Source of the DNA: an uncultured Eubacteriales bacterium
GTDB taxonomy: Bacteria; Bacillota; Clostridia; Oscillospirales; Oscillospiraceae
DNA: 43,642 bases
Reading direction: 5' to 3'
Assembly (NCBI GenBank): GCA_900320595.1
Contig: ONSW01000015.1
Span: 1-43,642, forward strand
Positions within the stretch are counted from its first letter, which is position 1, and every line of letters begins with the position of its first letter. A model generated the notes under the pieces. That model searched no databases. It saw nothing but the letters and a program-made list of their open reading frames with translations, and was not told the DNA's origin. Of the stretch, positions 21,786 through 29,446 are shown piece by piece. The position numbers were made by a program, and so were the translations under genes.

Positions 21786-23333
21786 ATGAACGAGGCAAAT
21801 CAATATGTCATTGAGATGCTTCACATCACCAAGGAATTCCCCGGCATCAAAGCGAATGACGACATCACCCTGCAGCTGAAAAAAGGCGAGATCCACGCGC
21901 TCCTGGGTGAAAACGGCGCAGGAAAATCCACATTGATGAGTGTCCTTTTCGGATTGTATCAGCCGGAGGCCGGCGAGATCCGCAAGGACGGAAAGACGGT
22001 CCAGATCAACAACCCCAACGACGCGACGGCGCTCCATATCGGAATGGTACACCAGCACTTCAAACTCGTTGAGGTGTTCACGGTGCTGGACAATATCATC
22101 CTCGGCGCCGAGGACACAAAGCTCGGCTTCCTGCAGAAGAAGCAGGCGCGCAAAAAGGTCGAGGAGCTGATGAACAAGTACGGACTTCTCGTCGATCTCG
22201 ACGCAAAGGTAGAGGACATCACCGTCGGTATGCAGCAGCGCACCGAGATCCTGAAGATGCTGTACCGCGACAACGAGATCCTGATCTTCGACGAGCCGAC
22301 GGCCGTTCTGACGCCGCAGGAGATCGACGAGCTGATGCAGATCATGAAGAACCTTGCCAAAGAGGGCAAGTCGATCCTCTTCATCTCCCACAAGCTCAAC
22401 GAGATCATGGAGGTGGCCGACCGCGTTACGGTCCTGCGAAAGGGCAAATATGTCGGCACGGTAAACACAAAGGACACCAACAAGCAGGAACTATCGAACA
22501 TGATGGTCGGCCGGCCCGTCCAGCTGGAGGTCGTAAAAGCCCCGGCCCAGCCGAAGGAAGTCGTGCTGCACGTGGAAGACATGTGCGTCGCCTCCAAGCT
22601 GCACAAGCGCAACGCCGTCAACAATGTCTCCTTTGATGTGCGCGCGGGCGAGATCGTCTGCATCGCCGGTATCGACGGCAACGGACAGACGGAGTTCGTC
22701 TTTGGTCTTACCGGGTTGGAGCCGCTTTCGGGCGGCAAGATCGAGCTTTGCGGCGAGGATATTTCCAAATCCTCCGTCCGCCAGCGCGGCGAATATATGA
22801 GCCACATCCCCGAGGACCGTCATAAGCACGGCCTGGTGCTGGATTTCACGCTTGAGCAGAACATGGTCCTCCAGCGCTATCAGGAGCCCGATTTCCAGCA
22901 CGGCGGCTTTATCCGTTTTGACGAAGTTCGCAAGTACGCCGAGGGACTGATCGAAAAGTTTGACGTCCGTTCCGGACAGGGCCCGATCACGGTGGCACGC
23001 AGCATGTCCGGCGGCAACCAGCAAAAGGCCATCATCGCCCGCGAGCTGGACCGCAACCGGCCGCTCGTCGTTGCCGTGCAGCCCACACGAGGTCTCGACG
23101 TCGGCGCGATCGAGTACATCCACAGCCAGCTTGTCGCCCAGCGCGACGAGGGAAAAGCGATCCTGCTCGTCTCGCTGGAGCTCGACGAGGTGTTGAGCCT
23201 CTCCGACCGGATCCTCGTCATGTATGAGGGCGAGATCGTCGGCGAGCTGGATCCGAAGAAGACCACGGCGCAGGAGCTCGGCCTGTATATGGCCGGCGCC
23301 AAGCGCAGCGAGAAGGGAGGAGAGCAGGCATGA
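21786..23333 (+). CDS. Nucleoside ABC transporter ATP-binding protein (two ABC domains)
   Basis: A 515-residue tandem ATPase (YufO/NupO type). First domain: Walker A LLGENGAGKSTLM, Walker B ILIFDEPTAVLTP and a relaxed signature VGMQQRTEI. Second domain: degenerate P-loop CIAGIDGNGQTE, signature MSGGNQQKAIIARELDRN and Walker B VVAVQPTRGLDVG, where Asp/Glu is replaced by Gln as usual in this family. So hydrolysis is expected mainly at one site. Two starts are possible: GTG 21777 or ATG 21786; the ATG is preferred, with AGGTGG just upstream. It pairs with the two permeases downstream (ATGA overlaps) and the BMP lipoprotein upstream. Confidence 0.95.
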   Translation: MNEANQYVIEMLHITKEFPGIKANDDITLQLKKGEIHALLGENGAGKSTLMSVLFGLYQPEAGEIRKDGKTVQINNPNDATALHIGMVHQHFKLVEVFTVLDNIILGAEDTKLGFLQKKQARKKVEELMNKYGLLVDLDAKVEDITVGMQQRTEILKMLYRDNEILIFDEPTAVLTPQEIDELMQIMKNLAKEGKSILFISHKLNEIMEVADRVTVLRKGKYVGTVNTKDTNKQELSNMMVGRPVQLEVVKAPAQPKEVVLHVEDMCVASKLHKRNAVNNVSFDVRAGEIVCIAGIDGNGQTEFVFGLTGLEPLSGGKIELCGEDISKSSVRQRGEYMSHIPEDRHKHGLVLDFTLEQNMVLQRYQEPDFQHGGFIRFDEVRKYAEGLIEKFDVRSGQGPITVARSMSGGNQQKAIIARELDRNRPLVVAVQPTRGLDVGAIEYIHSQLVAQRDEGKAILLVSLELDEVLSLSDRILVMYEGEIVGELDPKKTTAQELGLYMAGAKRSEKGGEQA

Positions 23334-24607
23334 GTTTCTGGAAAAAAGAGAGCACGCAAAAAGTCCTCGCCTCGCTCATTTCCATCCTGATCGGTCTGGT
23401 CGTCGGTGCGATCGTTGTTCTGATCGTCGGCATTTTCAACAAGAGCATCTCTCTTAAAGGGGCATGGGAAGGCATCCGCCTGATTTTCATCGGCATCCTT
23501 TCCACGGGACGCGACGCAAAAGGCGCGCTGACCTGGGGCTTTAACCCTGCGAGCATCGGCAATATGCTCTTCCGTGCGACGCCGCTTGTCATGACCGGTC
23601 TTTCGGTCGCGCTGGCGTTCAAAACGGGTCTGTTCAACATCGGCGCGCCCGGACAGTATCTCATGGGCACGCTCGCCACGCTCTTTATCGCGCTGAGCAT
23701 CCCCTCCGGCGCGCTGCCCGGCTGGCTGATCTGGCTGCTGGCTTTCCTCGGCGGCATCCTGGCCGGCATGCTCTGGGGCGCGATCCCGGGGCTTGTTAAG
23801 GCTTTTCTGAACATCAACGAGGTGCTGGCCTGCATCATGACCAACTGGATCGCGGCAAACCTTGTCACATGGGCTTTTGACGTCAGCAAGCTGAAAAACA
23901 TGGTGGAAGGAACGAAGTCTGGCTATATCTACAAGACGACCTACGGCCTCGTGGACGGCACCTATGTGGACGGCGCGGGCGTCGCGACGACAAAGCTCGG
24001 CCTCAACAAGATCTTTCCCGGCTCGCAGATCAACGCGGGCATCCTGGTGGCAATTCTGCTTGCCGTCGGGGTGTACATCCTCATCAGCAAGACGACGCTC
24101 GGCTATGAGCTGAAGGCGTGCGGCGCAAACCGCCACGCGGCGCGCTATGCCGGTATCCACGACAAGCGCAACATCGTGCTGTCCATGGCGCTCTCCGGCG
24201 GCCTGGCAGCGGCCGGCGCTTCGCTGTATTTCCTCTCCGGCAATACGGAGTTCTTCTGGTCCACATATCAGTCGCTTCCCGCCGCAGGCTTCAACGGGAT
24301 CCCCGTTGCGCTGCTTGCGCTCAACAATCCCCTCGGCGTGATCTTCTCGGCCATCTTCATGGCCATGCTTGACGTCGTCGGACTGCAGCTGACGAATCTC
24401 ACGGCCTATAACGAATACATCACCAACGTCATTATCGCCGTGATCGTGTATCTCTCTGCTTTCTCGCTGGCGATCCGCATGCTGATCTCCGGCAAGAGGA
24501 AAAAGAGAGAGAAACGCGCGGAGGACAAAGCGGCTCCGCCCGCGCCCCCGGAGGACAAAGCCGCCGGAGACAAGGCGGAGAGCGCGAAAGGAGGGGAAAA
24601 CGCATGA
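23330..24607 (+). CDS. Nucleoside ABC transporter permease 1
   Basis: A 425-residue BPD_transp_2 permease (YufP/NupP type), with about ten membrane spans. RATPLVMTGLSVALAFKTGL and FNIGAPGQYLMG are the family signatures at the first core span. The coupling-loop motif ELKACGANRHAARYAGI is followed by the usual SGGLAAAGAS. A longer N-terminal span (ASLISILIGLVVGAIVVLIV) and a Lys/Glu/Ala-rich cytoplasmic tail bracket the core. It starts by ATGA overlap with the ATPase gene and ends in the same way at permease 2. Confidence 0.95.
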   Translation: MSFWKKESTQKVLASLISILIGLVVGAIVVLIVGIFNKSISLKGAWEGIRLIFIGILSTGRDAKGALTWGFNPASIGNMLFRATPLVMTGLSVALAFKTGLFNIGAPGQYLMGTLATLFIALSIPSGALPGWLIWLLAFLGGILAGMLWGAIPGLVKAFLNINEVLACIMTNWIAANLVTWAFDVSKLKNMVEGTKSGYIYKTTYGLVDGTYVDGAGVATTKLGLNKIFPGSQINAGILVAILLAVGVYILISKTTLGYELKACGANRHAARYAGIHDKRNIVLSMALSGGLAAAGASLYFLSGNTEFFWSTYQSLPAAGFNGIPVALLALNNPLGVIFSAIFMAMLDVVGLQLTNLTAYNEYITNVIIAVIVYLSAFSLAIRMLISGKRKKREKRAEDKAAPPAPPEDKAAGDKAESAKGGENA

Positions 24608-25635
24608 CATTTCTCATTCAGCAGACTCTGATCTATGCCGTTCCCCTGATGATCGTTGCGCTCGCGGGCGTTTTCTCCGAGCGAAGCGGCATCATCAACC
24701 TGGCGCTGGAAGGCATCATGATCTTCGGCGCGTTTATGGGCGTTTTGTTTGTCAACCTTGCGCAGACGGCCGGCTGGTTTGTCGAGGCCAAGGCCGCGGG
24801 CAACTGGCTTGCGCTGCAGGGCTTTGAGATCCTTGCCATGCTGGTGGCGGCGGCGATGGGCGCGCTGTTCTCGCTGCTGCTGAGCTTTGCGTCCATCAAC
24901 CTGCGCGCCGACCAGACCATCGGCGGTACGGCGCTGAACCTGATGGCGCCGGCGCTGGTGCTGTTCTTTATCCGCATGATCGCAAACCAGAACACGCTGC
25001 AGATGGCCACGGGCGACTCGGCGAGCTGGTTCATGATCAAAAAGAGCACGCTCGGCTTTGAAAAGAACGCAGATCTGGGCTTTTTGGGCAACACGCTGCT
25101 CAACAAGGTCTATCTTGCGACCTATCTCTGCATTCTGATCTTCGTCGTGCTTTCGATCATCCTGTATAAGACGCGCTTCGGACTGCGTCTGCGTTCCTGC
25201 GGCGAAAACCCGCAGGCGGCGGACAGTCTCGGCATCAACGTGTACAAGATGCGCTATGCCGGCGTTTCGATCTCCGGCGCGCTCGCGGGCATGGGCGGCT
25301 TCGTCTATTCGCTCACGACGGCCAACTGCACCTCAAACGGCGACGTCGCGGGCTTCGGCTTCCTGGCTCTGGCCGTTATGATCTTCGGCAACTGGAAGCC
25401 GCTGAACATTGCCGCAGCAAGCTTGCTGTTCGGCCTGTTCAAGTGCATCGCGGCTGCGTATTCAAGCCTGGACATCAACGGAGACGGCGTGTATATGCTC
25501 TCGCAGATCGGCATCAGCTCCCATCTCTACCGGATGCTGCCGTATATCATCACGCTGCTGGTGCTTGCGTTTACATCCAAGGGCTCCCGCGCGCCGAAGG
25601 CGGAAGGCATCCCCTACGACAAGGGAAGCCGCTGA
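24604..25635 (+). CDS. Nucleoside ABC transporter permease 2
   Basis: A 343-residue second permease (YufQ/NupQ type). TLIYAVPLMIVALAGVFSER and the SGIINLALEGIMIFGAFMG signature are diagnostic. The coupling loop is LRLRSCGENPQAADSLGINV, followed by the YAGVSISGALAGMGG block. Slightly longer than relatives because of a loop around residues 50-65 and 130-160. It completes BMP lipoprotein-ATPase-permease-permease. Operon ends at the terminator at 25647. Confidence 0.95.
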   Translation: MTFLIQQTLIYAVPLMIVALAGVFSERSGIINLALEGIMIFGAFMGVLFVNLAQTAGWFVEAKAAGNWLALQGFEILAMLVAAAMGALFSLLLSFASINLRADQTIGGTALNLMAPALVLFFIRMIANQNTLQMATGDSASWFMIKKSTLGFEKNADLGFLGNTLLNKVYLATYLCILIFVVLSIILYKTRFGLRLRSCGENPQAADSLGINVYKMRYAGVSISGALAGMGGFVYSLTTANCTSNGDVAGFGFLALAVMIFGNWKPLNIAAASLLFGLFKCIAAAYSSLDINGDGVYMLSQIGISSHLYRMLPYIITLLVLAFTSKGSRAPKAEGIPYDKGSR

Positions 25636-25646
25636 TTTCCGGCAAA

Positions 25647-25680
25647 GAAAACGGGCAGGTTTCACCTGTCCGTTTTTCTT
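25647..25680 (+). terminator. Terminator of the nucleoside importer operon
   Basis: A 13-bp stem AAAACGGGCAGGT/ACCTGTCCGTTTT (one G-U) with a TTC loop, then T-rich. Its end overlaps the next promoter's -35. Confidence 0.85.
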
Positions 25681-25706
25681 GACTTTCCCCTTTCGGGGGG
25701 TATAAT
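25679..25706 (+). promoter_or_regulatory. Promoter of the psuG transcript
   Basis: TTGACT (25679-25684), a 16-bp spacer and TATAAT (25701-25706). It implies a leader of about 225 bases before psuG, containing the palindrome cascade. Confidence 0.75.
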
Positions 25707-25716
25707 GACCATCGGA

Positions 25717-25864
25717 CAGCGAAATCGATCGGGGACTCGATTGATTTCGCTGCCAAATGTCAGATTTGGCAGCGAATGATTCTTTGAATCATTCGCCCGA
25801 TGCTCATTGCAATGAATATATGGCAAAACAGCCGTGCTGTTTTGCTGCGCCGCAAAAACGGCGC
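25717..25864 (+). repeat. Cascade of six overlapping palindromes in the psuG leader
   Basis: In order: CAGCGAAATC (25717-25726)/GATTTCGCTG (25743-25752); GCCAAAT/ATTTGGC (25752-25770); GCGAATGATTC/GAATCATTCGC around TTT (25772-25796); the palindrome TCATTGCAATGA (25804-25815); GCAAAACAGC/GCTGTTTTGC around CGT (25823-25845); GCGCCG/CGGCGC (25847-25864). The second can extend to TTCGCTGCCAAAT/ATTTGGCAGCGAA (25746-25758/25764-25776), which uses the 3' arm of the first and the 5' arm of the third, so two alternative folds compete. All arms are perfect. Confidence 0.85.
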
Positions 25865-25939
25865 GGCGAAAAGCGGCCCGGGTTTCGCCATCATATAATC
25901 ATTATAATGGTCAAGCATAAAACTAGGAGGACGATTTAC

Positions 25940-26851
25940 ATGAACATGTATCTTGATATCGCACCCGAGGTCAAAGCCGCGTTGGAGGCCGGGAAGCCGG
26001 TCGTCGCGCTCGAGAGCACGATCATCTCCCACGGCATGCCCTATCCGAAAAACGTCGAGACTGCGCTGCGCGTCGAGCAGACGATCCGCGACAACGGCGC
26101 CGTTCCCGCGACGATCGCCGTGATCGGCGGACGGCTCAAGGCCGGGCTCAGCCATGAGGAGATCGAGCATCTCGGCAAGGCCGGGCGTGCCGTCACCAAG
26201 GCCAGCCGCCGCGATCTGCCCGCGCTCGTCGCGCGAAAGGCCGACGGCGCCACCACCGTGACGACCACGATGATCATTGCCCACATGGCCGGCATCAGGA
26301 TCTTTGCCACCGGCGGCATCGGCGGCGTACACCGCGGCGCCGAGACGACGATGGACATCTCCGCCGACCTGGAAGAGCTCGCCCAGACACCGGTGATGGT
26401 CGTCTGCGCGGGAGCCAAGTCGATCCTCGATCTGGGGCTGACGCTGGAATATCTCGAGACCAAGGGCGTGCCCGTGATCGGCTACGGCACGGACGAGCTG
26501 CCCGCCTTCTACACCCGGAAGAGCGGCTTCGGCGTGGACTACCGCGTCGACAGCCCGGAGGAGCTGGCCGCCATGTTCCGCGCGCAGCGCGAGCTGGGCT
26601 ACCGCGGCGGCATGCTGGTCACCAACCCGATCCCGGAGCAGTACGCCATGGACAAGACCGTGATCGACGCCGCCATTGAGCAGGCGCTGCGCGAGTGCGA
26701 AGAGCAGGGCGTCCACGGCAAGGAGACCACGCCCTTCCTGCTGGCGCGCGTCGTCGAGCTGACCGGCGGAGAGAGTCTCGAGAGCAATATCCGCCTCGTG
26801 CTGAACAACGCCGCCCTCGCGGCAAAGACCGCTGCGGCCCTGACGGCGTGA
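25940..26851 (+). CDS. psuG: Pseudouridine-5'-phosphate glycosidase
   Basis: A 303-residue enzyme that cleaves pseudouridine 5'-phosphate to uracil and ribose 5-phosphate. PVVALESTIISHGMPYPKN is the diagnostic N-terminal block. ATIAVIGGRLKAGLSHEEIE, SRRDLPALVA and GATTVTTTMIIAHMAGIRIF follow. TGGIGGVHRGAETTMDISAD, ELPAFYTRKSG and TNPIPEQYAMD complete the family signatures. Full length. AGGAGG at 25925-25930 sets the ATG at 25940; an upstream in-frame extension through the palindromes is rejected. No pseudouridine kinase (psuK) lies next to it. It may be co-regulated with the nucleoside importer next door. Confidence 0.97.
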   Translation: MNMYLDIAPEVKAALEAGKPVVALESTIISHGMPYPKNVETALRVEQTIRDNGAVPATIAVIGGRLKAGLSHEEIEHLGKAGRAVTKASRRDLPALVARKADGATTVTTTMIIAHMAGIRIFATGGIGGVHRGAETTMDISADLEELAQTPVMVVCAGAKSILDLGLTLEYLETKGVPVIGYGTDELPAFYTRKSGFGVDYRVDSPEELAAMFRAQRELGYRGGMLVTNPIPEQYAMDKTVIDAAIEQALRECEEQGVHGKETTPFLLARVVELTGGESLESNIRLVLNNAALAAKTAAALTA

Positions 26852-26913
26852 CGTGCATTTCATGACAGGAAAGCTGCCAGTTTTGACATGCGGCGTGTCC
26901 GGAAAAAATATTG

Positions 26914-26922
26914 TGCTATAAT
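26914..26922 (+). promoter_or_regulatory. Extended -10 promoter for a candidate small RNA
   Basis: TGC plus TATAAT (26914-26922), about 60 bp after psuG. No good -35 at standard spacing; a TTGACA at 26883 is 28 bp away and too far. Confidence 0.5.
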
Positions 26923-26928
26923 GAGCGG

Positions 26929-27051
26929 CGCTTGAGACGTCCGGCCGTTTCCTAATGGCGTCACTCCGGCAAGTGAAGCGATCGGGTCCCTCTGCGGCCG
27001 CCGCCTCAGGCAACAACACCCCCGGGTTATCCCGGGGGTGTTGCTGTTTTT
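26929..27051 (+). ncRNA. Candidate structured small RNA of about 120 nt, unknown class
   Basis: The gap after psuG has an extended -10 promoter, no reading frame of note, and a strong terminator. Inside, GCTTGAG near 26930 can pair with CTCAGGC near 27005-27011, CGGCCG near 26942 with CGGCCG near 26994, and TCACT/AGTGA closes a CCGGCA loop near 26960-26975. The folding looks nested: closing stem, inner stem and apical hairpin, then the terminator. It does not resemble SRP RNA, 6S, tmRNA or RNase P by eye. The downstream gene is on the other strand, so it is not a leader. Confidence 0.4.
27014..27051 (+). terminator. Strong terminator after psuG/candidate sRNA
   Basis: Perfect 13-bp stem CAACACCCCCGGG/CCCGGGGGTGTTG with TTAT loop, followed by CTGTTTTT. 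It abuts the stop codon of dpaB on the opposite strand. Confidence 0.9.
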
Positions 27052-27623
27052 CAGCGCAGCAGCGGCTGGAGCTGCCGCCCCTCCAGCGCGGCGGCCACCG
27101 TCTCGCCGAGCAGCGAAAAATCCGCCTGCAGCGAGCAGGGCTTTGCGGCCGGATCGTCCTGGAAAAAGGGCACAAAGTAGACGTTTTTGCGGTTTAACAG
27201 CCGCGCGATCGACTCGGCCGAGCCGGAGAGCGCGTCGTTCGTCGAAAACGCGATGACAAGCGGCCGACCGTTTCGCAGATGCGCCTTGGCCGCCATCGTG
27301 ACGGCGCTGTCGGTGATGCCGCAGGCGAGCTTGGAGAGCGTATTGCCCGTGCACGGCGCGATCAGCAGCGCGTCGAGCCCCAGCTTCGGCCCGAGCGGCT
27401 CGGCCTCCGCGATCGTCGTGACGACCTTCCGCCCGCCGCAGAGCGCCATCAGCCGCCGGATATGCTCCGCCGCCGTGCCGAAGCGCGTGTCTGTTTCGGC
27501 CGCGGTGTCGCTCATGATCGGATAGAGCGCATAGTCCGCCGCAAGCGCTTCGGCGTTTGCAAAGAGCTTTTCATACGTACAGTACGAGCCGCACAGCGCG
27601 AGCCCCAGCTTTTTCTTTTCCAT
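27051..27623 (-). CDS. dpaB: Dipicolinate synthase subunit B
   Basis: A 190-residue flavoprotein-like subunit (SpoVFB), which with DpaA makes dipicolinic acid for the spore core in the mother cell. KLGLALCGSYCTYEKLFANA is the family start (GfalTGShcTf-like, here CGSYCTY). VTTIAEAEPLGPKLGLDALL, IAPCTGNTLSKLACGITDSA and NGRPLVIAFSTNDALSGSAE are strong DpaB/flavoprotein-domain signatures. GAGGAGGAA upstream fixes the ATG at 27623. It lies 2 bp after dpaA. A mother-cell (sigma-K) promoter is expected upstream of dpaA but was not identified. Confidence 0.95.
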   Translation of the reverse strand: MEKKKLGLALCGSYCTYEKLFANAEALAADYALYPIMSDTAAETDTRFGTAAEHIRRLMALCGGRKVVTTIAEAEPLGPKLGLDALLIAPCTGNTLSKLACGITDSAVTMAAKAHLRNGRPLVIAFSTNDALSGSAESIARLLNRKNVYFVPFFQDDPAAKPCSLQADFSLLGETVAAALEGRQLQPLLR

Positions 27624-27625
27624 CG

Positions 27626-28483
27626 TTATTCCTCCTCTTCCAGCGCGGCGTAGATCGCCTCGCACATAATCTCGGCGGCGCGGCGCGGCGCATAGCGGCC
27701 GGGCAGCCCCGGCGCGGCGAGCACGCGCAGCCCGATGTTTTCGGCAAGCGTCCTGTCAAAGCCGCCCGGCGCCGAGGCCAGCTCCAGCACGAGCGCGTCC
27801 TCCGCCGCAGCGCACAGGAGCCCGCCGTCGAGCACGCGCGCCGGCACGGTGTTCACGATGAAATCAAAGCCGCCGAGAAGCCCCTCAAGCTCGGTGAAAT
27901 CACAGCTCTCCGCCCCGAGGGCGCGGGCCGTGGCGCGCGCGTCCGCCCGCCGCGCCGCCACGCAAACCGCGGCGCCAAGGCTCAGCAGCCGCAGCGTGAG
28001 CAGCTTTGCGATCCGCCCCCAGCCGCAGACGAGCACACGGCTGCGCCAGAGCGTTTTGTCGCTGTTCGCCATCAGCTCGCCGATCGCGCCCTCGGCCGTG
28101 ACGGCCGCGTTGAGCGCGGCAAAGTCCGCCCGCCGCGTCAGATCCACGACGCTCAGCCCCTGGCGCAGCGCCGAGAGGCAGAGCGTGTCGCCAAGCCTCC
28201 CCCCGAACAGCCGCTGCCCCTGCCAGAGCGAGGAGACGAGCTCCTCGGTCCGCAGCTGCTCGCCGGAGAGCGGCGTCCGGAGAAAACCGCCCGACTCCGC
28301 TGGCGTCGGCAGCACCACGCAGTCCGCGCCGTAGACGCAGCCCTGGATGCAGCCCGCCTTGGGGATCTCCCGCGGCAGCTCGGCGCGCTCGAGCGCGTAT
28401 GTACAGACCCGGTGGCCGTCCCGCCACAGCAGTCCGGCGAGAAAGACAAGCCGCGCATCCCCGCCGACGATCGCAAATTTCAA
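27626..28483 (-). CDS. dpaA: Dipicolinate synthase subunit A
   Basis: About 285 residues, SpoVFA family. KFAIVGGDARLVFLAGLLWR matches the N-terminal signature (KIAVIGGDxR). VVLPTPAESGGF corresponds to the ILPVS...G segment; AAVTAEGAIGELMAN to the TxEGAIxxA motif; and VLVCGWGRIAKLLTLRLLSL is the Rossmann NAD(P)-binding motif. FDFIVNTVPARVL and ELASAPGGFD...APGLPGRYAP complete the match. GGAGG suggests a TTG start at 28483 (8-base spacing); ATG 28489 and GTG 28492 are closer to the site and less likely. Presence of dpaAB indicates a spore former using the Bacillus-type pathway instead of the EtfA route of Clostridium cluster I. Confidence 0.95.
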   Translation of the reverse strand: MKFAIVGGDARLVFLAGLLWRDGHRVCTYALERAELPREIPKAGCIQGCVYGADCVVLPTPAESGGFLRTPLSGEQLRTEELVSSLWQGQRLFGGRLGDTLCLSALRQGLSVVDLTRRADFAALNAAVTAEGAIGELMANSDKTLWRSRVLVCGWGRIAKLLTLRLLSLGAAVCVAARRADARATARALGAESCDFTELEGLLGGFDFIVNTVPARVLDGGLLCAAAEDALVLELASAPGGFDRTLAENIGLRVLAAPGLPGRYAPRRAAEIMCEAIYAALEEEE

Positions 28484-28539
28484 TCGCATCACCTCCGCAC
28501 CTCATTGTATTCCGCCCGCCGCGGCGGGGTGTTTCTTTG

Positions 28540-28568
28540 TTGCCTTTTCGCACCGCCTATGGTAAATT
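28540..28568 (+). promoter_or_regulatory. Probable promoter of thyA
   Basis: TTGCCT (28540-28545), a 17-bp spacer and TAAATT (28563-28568) with TGG extended -10, about 30 bp before the ATG. Confidence 0.5.
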
Positions 28569-28599
28569 AAAATGGAAAAACAGGAAAGGTCGTGCGCAT

Positions 28600-29430
28600 A
28601 TGAGCAGAGCAGACGAGATCTTTATCGCCAACTGCAGGGATATACTGGACAACGGCGTCTGGGACACCGACCGCGAGGTTCGCCCCCGCTGGGAGGACGG
28701 CGCCCCCGCCCACACCGTCAAGAAATTCGGCATCGTCAACCGTTATGATCTCTCGGAGGAGTTCCCGATCCTGACGCTGCGCCGCACCTATTGGAAGAGC
28801 GCGATCGACGAGCTTTTGTGGATCTGGCAGCAGAAGAGCAACAACGTCCACGATCTTCGCACCCGCGTGTGGGACGCCTGGGCGGACGAAAACGGCTCGA
28901 TCGGCAAGGCCTACGGCTATCAGCTGGGCGTGAAGCACCACTATCCCGAGGGCGACATGGACCAGGTCGACAAGGTCATCTGGGATTTGAAGCACAACCC
29001 CGCCTCGCGCCGGATCATGACGAACATCTACACCTTCGCGGACCTCAGCGAAATGGCGCTTTACCCCTGCGCGTATTCGATGACCTTCAACGTCAGCGGA
29101 AATAAGCTCAACGCGATCTTGAACCAGCGCTCCCAGGACATGCTGGCCGCGAACAACTGGAACGTCGTGCAGTACGCCGTGCTGACGATGATGATGGCGC
29201 AGGTCGCGGGCTTTGAGCCCGGCGAGTTCATCCACGTGATCGCCGACGCGCACATCTATGACCGCCACGTTCCCGCCATCGAGGAGATCATCGCGCACGA
29301 GCCGAAACCCGCGCCGAAGTTCATCATCGATCCCGAAGTCAGGGACTTTTACGCCTTCACGCGCGACAGCTTCCGCATGGAGGGCTATGAGTATTCCGAA
29401 TTTACCGGCAAGATCCCGGTCGCGGTCTAA
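28600..29430 (+). CDS. thyA: Thymidylate synthase (ThyA)
   Basis: A 276-residue folate-dependent enzyme making dTMP from dUMP. It carries the Arg of the phosphate site (NRYDLSEEFPILTLRRTYWK), the ELLWIWQQKSNNVHDL helix and GKAYGYQLG. The nucleophile lies in ALYPCAYSMTFNV, a clostridial variant of the usual PPCH motif with YPCA. LNQRSQDMLAANNWNVVQYA supplies the RSxD and N residues; HVIADAHIYDRH binds the deoxyribose. AGGAAAGG upstream. It is followed 16 bp later by the dihydrofolate reductase fusion, the usual partner because ThyA produces dihydrofolate. Confidence 0.97.
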   Translation: MSRADEIFIANCRDILDNGVWDTDREVRPRWEDGAPAHTVKKFGIVNRYDLSEEFPILTLRRTYWKSAIDELLWIWQQKSNNVHDLRTRVWDAWADENGSIGKAYGYQLGVKHHYPEGDMDQVDKVIWDLKHNPASRRIMTNIYTFADLSEMALYPCAYSMTFNVSGNKLNAILNQRSQDMLAANNWNVVQYAVLTMMMAQVAGFEPGEFIHVIADAHIYDRHVPAIEEIIAHEPKPAPKFIIDPEVRDFYAFTRDSFRMEGYEYSEFTGKIPVAV

Positions 29431-29446
29431 GAGGGGAGAGGGAAGC

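Noticed and set aside
25757-25939. Upstream in-frame extension of psuG through the palindromes
   Set aside because: The sequence consists of hairpins, has no homology to the family and lacks a ribosome-binding site; AGGAGG sits just before ATG 25940.
26883-26888. TTGACA as -35 box of the candidate sRNA promoter
   Set aside because: It is 28 bp from the TATAAT at 26917, too far for a normal sigma-A promoter; the extended -10 is used instead.
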